Shown here: piece by piece, positions 60,111 to 64,000 of the stretch
How positions within the stretch are numbered: position 1 is the stretch's first letter
How the letters are laid out: every line of letters begins with the position of its first letter
NCBI GenBank assembly: GCA_028015205.1
Contig: JAPWFG010000020.1
Coordinates: 496,001 to 560,000 of the forward strand
Reading direction: 5' to 3'
Length of the DNA stretch: 64,000 nt
Source of the DNA: Mytilisepta virgata
Lineage: Eukaryota; Mollusca; Bivalvia; Mytilida; Mytilidae
Notes under the pieces: model-generated
Told to the model about the DNA's origin: nothing
The model's database searches: none
The model's input: only the letters and a program-made list of their open reading frames with translations
Program-made: the position numbers and the translations under genes

Positions 60111-61581
60111 TTATCATTTGTCACGCATAATAAAGTGAAGAAGGGATAATCAAAATGTATGAAAAGAAAGAAGCAATAATCAGTGTTTGCTGATATTTAT
60201 TTACTGAGATATTGAACCTTACTTAGGTTGGTTGTAATTTTATCTATGTTGTATTGTACAATTCACATTAAAAAATGAAATAATCATTAAGCACAATAAA
60301 ATTTGAATAGTAGTTTCAGCTTATGGAAAAGTTGAATTTTTTCCTACAAGTTTGGCATGGACAAATATTTTTCATATTCGGAGGATATTTTCTAGATACT
60401 GGTATAATGTTATTCAACAAATTTTAGATATTTATTTGATCCCAGGTAAAATAATCAGTTACCAAGTCTATAAAGTAACTGTAGAACCTATTACTGGTAG
60501 AATAAAAATGACAAAAGTTCTGTAATATATATATATAGTTATGTGTGTGTTATGTAGGTCACGTCTTTGGGCACCTGTCAGGAAATCAAAAGGTCATCGT
60601 ATCTGCCTGTATATACATGTATTTTTCATTTCATCTACAGTTGACAAACTGGATATTTCTTTTGCCCAGTAAACTGATTACAAATGTTATGTAAACAATT
60701 AAATAAGGTGAATTTTGTATGAATTAGCCGCTGCTTGGAAACGGACATTAGGATTTTGAAATGCTATAATAATAAGACAATTTTTTGTGGTTAATTTATT
60801 ACTTGAGTCATCTGAGAAATTAGAAAAAAATTATTTTTGTTTATAAAGGGTATATTTTTATACCTAAAGTATGATTTCTGATTGAGGAATTTCCAGTACA
60901 AAAAATAAATGCACTTGTAAAATTGAAAATATTAAAAATGTGAAATGTCTAATTTAGACCTATCTTAAAATTTGTAAAACCATTATTTTAAATATTTCTT
61001 TCATTTTGTGAAATTTGGTGCAGTTTAAGGAATAATACCTACTTTAAGAAAAATCTGATAAGCATAGTTATCTTCATTTCATTTTACATTAAAACATTCA
61101 TAGATAAAATTATTTTTGTTTCTCCGGAAAACATGGTTGAACAAGATCAAGCTTGCTCTGTTGGTTTAGTGATGACTGGGCAAATTCCATCTGGCAGCAA
61201 CGTGATAAGACAAATCATGTTGATAAAGATTCTTAAATTCATTTCCTGAAAAGAGGTTTACAAACAGTAATTTATTTTGCATATTGAGACTTGCCTTTTT
61301 AATAGAAACAAACTATAAAACAATGTATTGAAGCTAATGACACAGTGGAATTTATTTTGTTTCAATTCCATTGTCGTAAATACTCATTCTAAATACGCAA
61401 TAAATAAATTGATTGAATTGTCTTTATAAAGTATTATTTATATTTAATGTGTATGTGAGTAGAGTTGTGAATGTGTAATATACTTTTTTTATTGTTATGC
61501 CTTTGACACAAGGTATTACTTTCAGGCCAAAGCTTAAACTTTTTTAAAAACCTTAAGAACTTAATAATATAGTATTATTAG
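60111..61581. other. Non-coding DNA 3' of WDR81
   Basis: AT-rich, no exon or family signature on either strand. A TATATATATA stretch lies near 60528-60537. May belong to an extended 3' UTR or be intergenic. Confidence 0.4.
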
Positions 61582-61702
61582 CTAATGTTTTTCATATTGG
61601 CATAGTTATAGGTCTGAGATAAGCCATATTGGCTTGAGGCAAAGCTAAAGGCCAATATGGCTTACTGAGCACCTACAACTATGCCAATATGAAAAACATT
61701 AG
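61582..61702. repeat. Foldback palindrome of about 121 bp
   Basis: CTAATGTTTTTCATATTGGC and GCCAATATGAAAAACATTAG are exact inverted arms. Inner arms AGCCATATTGGC and GCCAATATGGCT also pair. CATATTGGCA is further repeated at 61786-61795 and 61829-61838. Confidence 0.85.
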
Positions 61703-61929
61703 GCAATGATACCTTTAATAATTAACAGATCTACGATGTTTTCATAGGGGGATAGGATAAATCAAGAGAGTTTCGAAATACACTCATATTGGCATTGGTC
61801 GTACCCAGTCAAATGTGGCCCAAATCTCATATTGGCATAGTTTGTGCTTTTATTGTAATGGCAGTTTTTTTAGTTATTGAGTTCAATATATCTAAGTTAA
61901 TTAATAATACCTAATCTTTAGATCTTTGG

Positions 61930-62790
61930 TCCACAGATACATTATTATATAAACTATGCCGCAGTATACTTGTCTTGTGACCTTGACCTCGTTTTCATGG
62001 TTCATTGACTTCATAAACATTTGTAAAATCTACATCCAAGTTTTGTGATTCAGTCCATTTTCACAGCAACTGTAATACCTAGGCCAACTGTATTTGGTCT
62101 ATAGATAGATCTTAGTGGGTACATGCCAGTCTGACACTTCTCTCTAGACCTTGACCTCAATTTCATGCTTGAGTGACTTGTGTTACAATTTCGTGATTAA
62201 TTTAATTTCTCCGAGGCTGTAATACCTAGATCCAACATATTTGGTCTAGTTCTTGTTCTGTACATGCCAGTCTGACACCTGTCTCCAGACCTTGACCTCA
62301 GTTTCATAGTTGAGTGACTTGCATCCAACTTTCATGACTTAAGTCCATTTCTCATCAACTGTAATACCTAGGCCCACCATATTTGGCTATTGATAGGTCG
62401 TGGTGGGTACAAGCCAATATGACACCTATCTCTGGACCTTGACCTCAGTTTCATGCTTGAGTGACCTGTGATACATTTTAGAGATTAAGTACATTTCTCA
62501 GCAACTGTAATGCCTAGGCTCATTATTGTTGGTGTATAGCTAGTTCTTGTTGGATACATTCCAGACTGACATAATCTGAATTTCATGTTTTAATTACTTG
62601 CATCACATTTTCTCTATTAGGGTCAATTTCTGAGCATTTGTAATACCTAGACCCATCGTATTATATCTATAGATAGATAGATAGTTGATGTTGTGTACAT
62701 GCCAATCTGACACCTCTGTAGCCCAACTTTGGCCTACATTTCATGCTTGAGTGACCCTCATCATATTTGATAGAAATTTTTAGTTAATCT
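61930..62790. repeat. Tandem array of diverged units, about 140-170 bp
   Basis: Units share AACTGTAATACCTAGGCC, TATTTGGTCTATAGATAG, GTACATGCCAGTCTGACACC and ACCTTGACCTCAGTTTCATG. The phrase CCTTGACCTC recurs near 61981, 62150, 62290 and 62438, and more decayed copies extend to about 62760. It resembles an array seen widely in bivalve genomes. No coding potential. Confidence 0.75.
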
Positions 62791-64000
62791 TTGCTTTTTC
62801 TTGCCAAGCATGATTTATGATAGTAGTAAAATGACTGTGAACAGATTTGTTTTTAGAAACTTTAAGTATGTACAAAAATCATTTTCGAAATATGTATATT
62901 CCTTGATGTTGGTCTTGGAAAATAAATTCAGTAAACTTTCACTACATTACTGTGAAAAGGGGAGATAATTCATTAAACTATTGTAACAGTCTTACTATGA
63001 AACAATTCATTCTAAAAAGCAAGCAAATTATAAAGTTTTTTTGATTTTTCAGATGGTAATTTAATGTGAATGTCTTTTTTGCTTGTTAAATATGTGCAAT
63101 AAATGTTGAAATATTGAGAAATTTGAAATTTTAGAAAGTCCTGAATGTTCTAATATATAAATGTATTTATTCTACTATGTTTTTGTCCAAATTTTGGGTT
63201 TATTTGATTAAAATTAAGACCCCAAGGTAATTTTTTGATGCAAAATTCTATTTATATCTCAAATTATTGACGAAGTGTCAAAATATACCTGAATTAACAT
63301 GGCTTTGTAACACACGTTATAATGGTATTTAAATTTATTACACAAAATACAACAATTGTTCATAAGAGACATTAAAAAAAAACCAATATGCAGAGTATAC
63401 AAATTGACTCTCAAACTTATTTTAGTAGAACAGATTTCTTGTTATCCCTTTCCAATTTTCATCACCAGTAACACTTATTTTGTTATGTTGAACTATGGAT
63501 GAGTCAAATAATTTCTATGGTCCCATCAACTATAAGACAGTTTTAAATGTATATCCTAAGCTACCAATGCAATGTAAAGAGTGGATAACCCGTGGTATTC
63601 CAGAAACTTCAGTTACAATTTTAAATTTTTCCTTTCGAGTATCTTTAGTAAATATTACTTAATTTTAATGTCAGTTTAACTTGAATGTGTGGATATCTTG
63701 ATTTATGTCCTGTTGTATTTTTATGTGTAATTTAATTTTTATATTTTGTACTTTATTGAATGTCAGCTATTTATGAAAGAAGAATAAAATATAAAAATAT
63801 AACATCAACTTTTTGCCATTTCATTCTGCATTCATCAGACACCAATGTCAAAAAGGGTCTTTATGGATAGGAAATTCAAAAACAAGTTTTTAACCATTTC
63901 TTATTAAGAAAGTTTTAAACTGCAAGAAAAATATAATTTGGATTCATTTATTTTCATCGATAGAGAAAAAAAGGCATTTCGTTGGATACGTAAATTCGTG
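62791..64000. other. Non-coding DNA at window end
   Basis: No gene is recognised. GGGGAGATAATT occurs at about 62959-62970, and AATAAA at about 63784. The stretch could be part of a transcript entering from outside the window; nothing in the sequence decides this. Confidence 0.4.

Overview
The window looks like nuclear DNA of a bivalve mollusc, probably a mytilid mussel. This is inferred from the AT-rich, intron-rich genes with GT-AG introns and from repeat families typical of bivalves: hairpin-ended elements carrying (CCGT)n or (GTC)n, and GGGAGATAACT motifs. Two protein-coding genes can be reconstructed exon by exon. Most of the rest is transposon-derived.

Layout. 1-6.2 kb is anonymous AT-rich DNA with one foldback palindrome at 4.3 kb. 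6.23-7.60 kb is a decayed Penelope-like retroelement on the minus strand. 8.38-10.44 kb (minus) is a four-exon gene for a 97-residue roadblock/LC7 dynein light chain (DYNLRB). 10.4-14.2 kb is the divergent intergenic region; it holds a poly-T tract, a hairpin-ended repeat, a 16-bp minisatellite and a small inverted-repeat element just upstream of the next gene.

14.19-58.56 kb (plus) is one large gene, the orthologue of WDR81. I assemble 26 coding exons in consistent phase into 1906 residues, against about 1940 in human. The order is a kinase-like N-terminal region, a BEACH domain, a long helical and acidic middle, and a C-terminal WD40 propeller. The DYNLRB product acts in cytoplasmic dynein. 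WDR81 acts, in animals studied so far, in endosome maturation and aggrephagy. The divergent arrangement may be coincidental.

The WDR81 introns are full of mobile DNA. Intron 1 is a multi-level nest whose boundaries are marked by 8-bp, 9-bp and about 10-bp target duplications. Intron 16 holds a broken antisense hAT transposase. Intron 5 holds an inverted-repeat element split by a LINE fragment. Introns 19, 23 and 24 hold four of six 'hairpin + microsatellite + tandem core + terminal hairpin' elements that look like the pearl/Helentron-associated class. All six lie in the WDR81 sense orientation, and two end within about 20-40 bp of an exon. Several near-perfect 110-165 bp palindromes lie in introns and flanks. 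58.6-64 kb is non-coding: the 3' end of WDR81, a pogo-like element, a palindrome and a tandem array of about 150-bp units.

No prokaryotic-type system, CRISPR array, tRNA or rRNA gene was seen. The most unusual signal is the set of same-orientation Helentron-like elements and their contact with splice acceptors.
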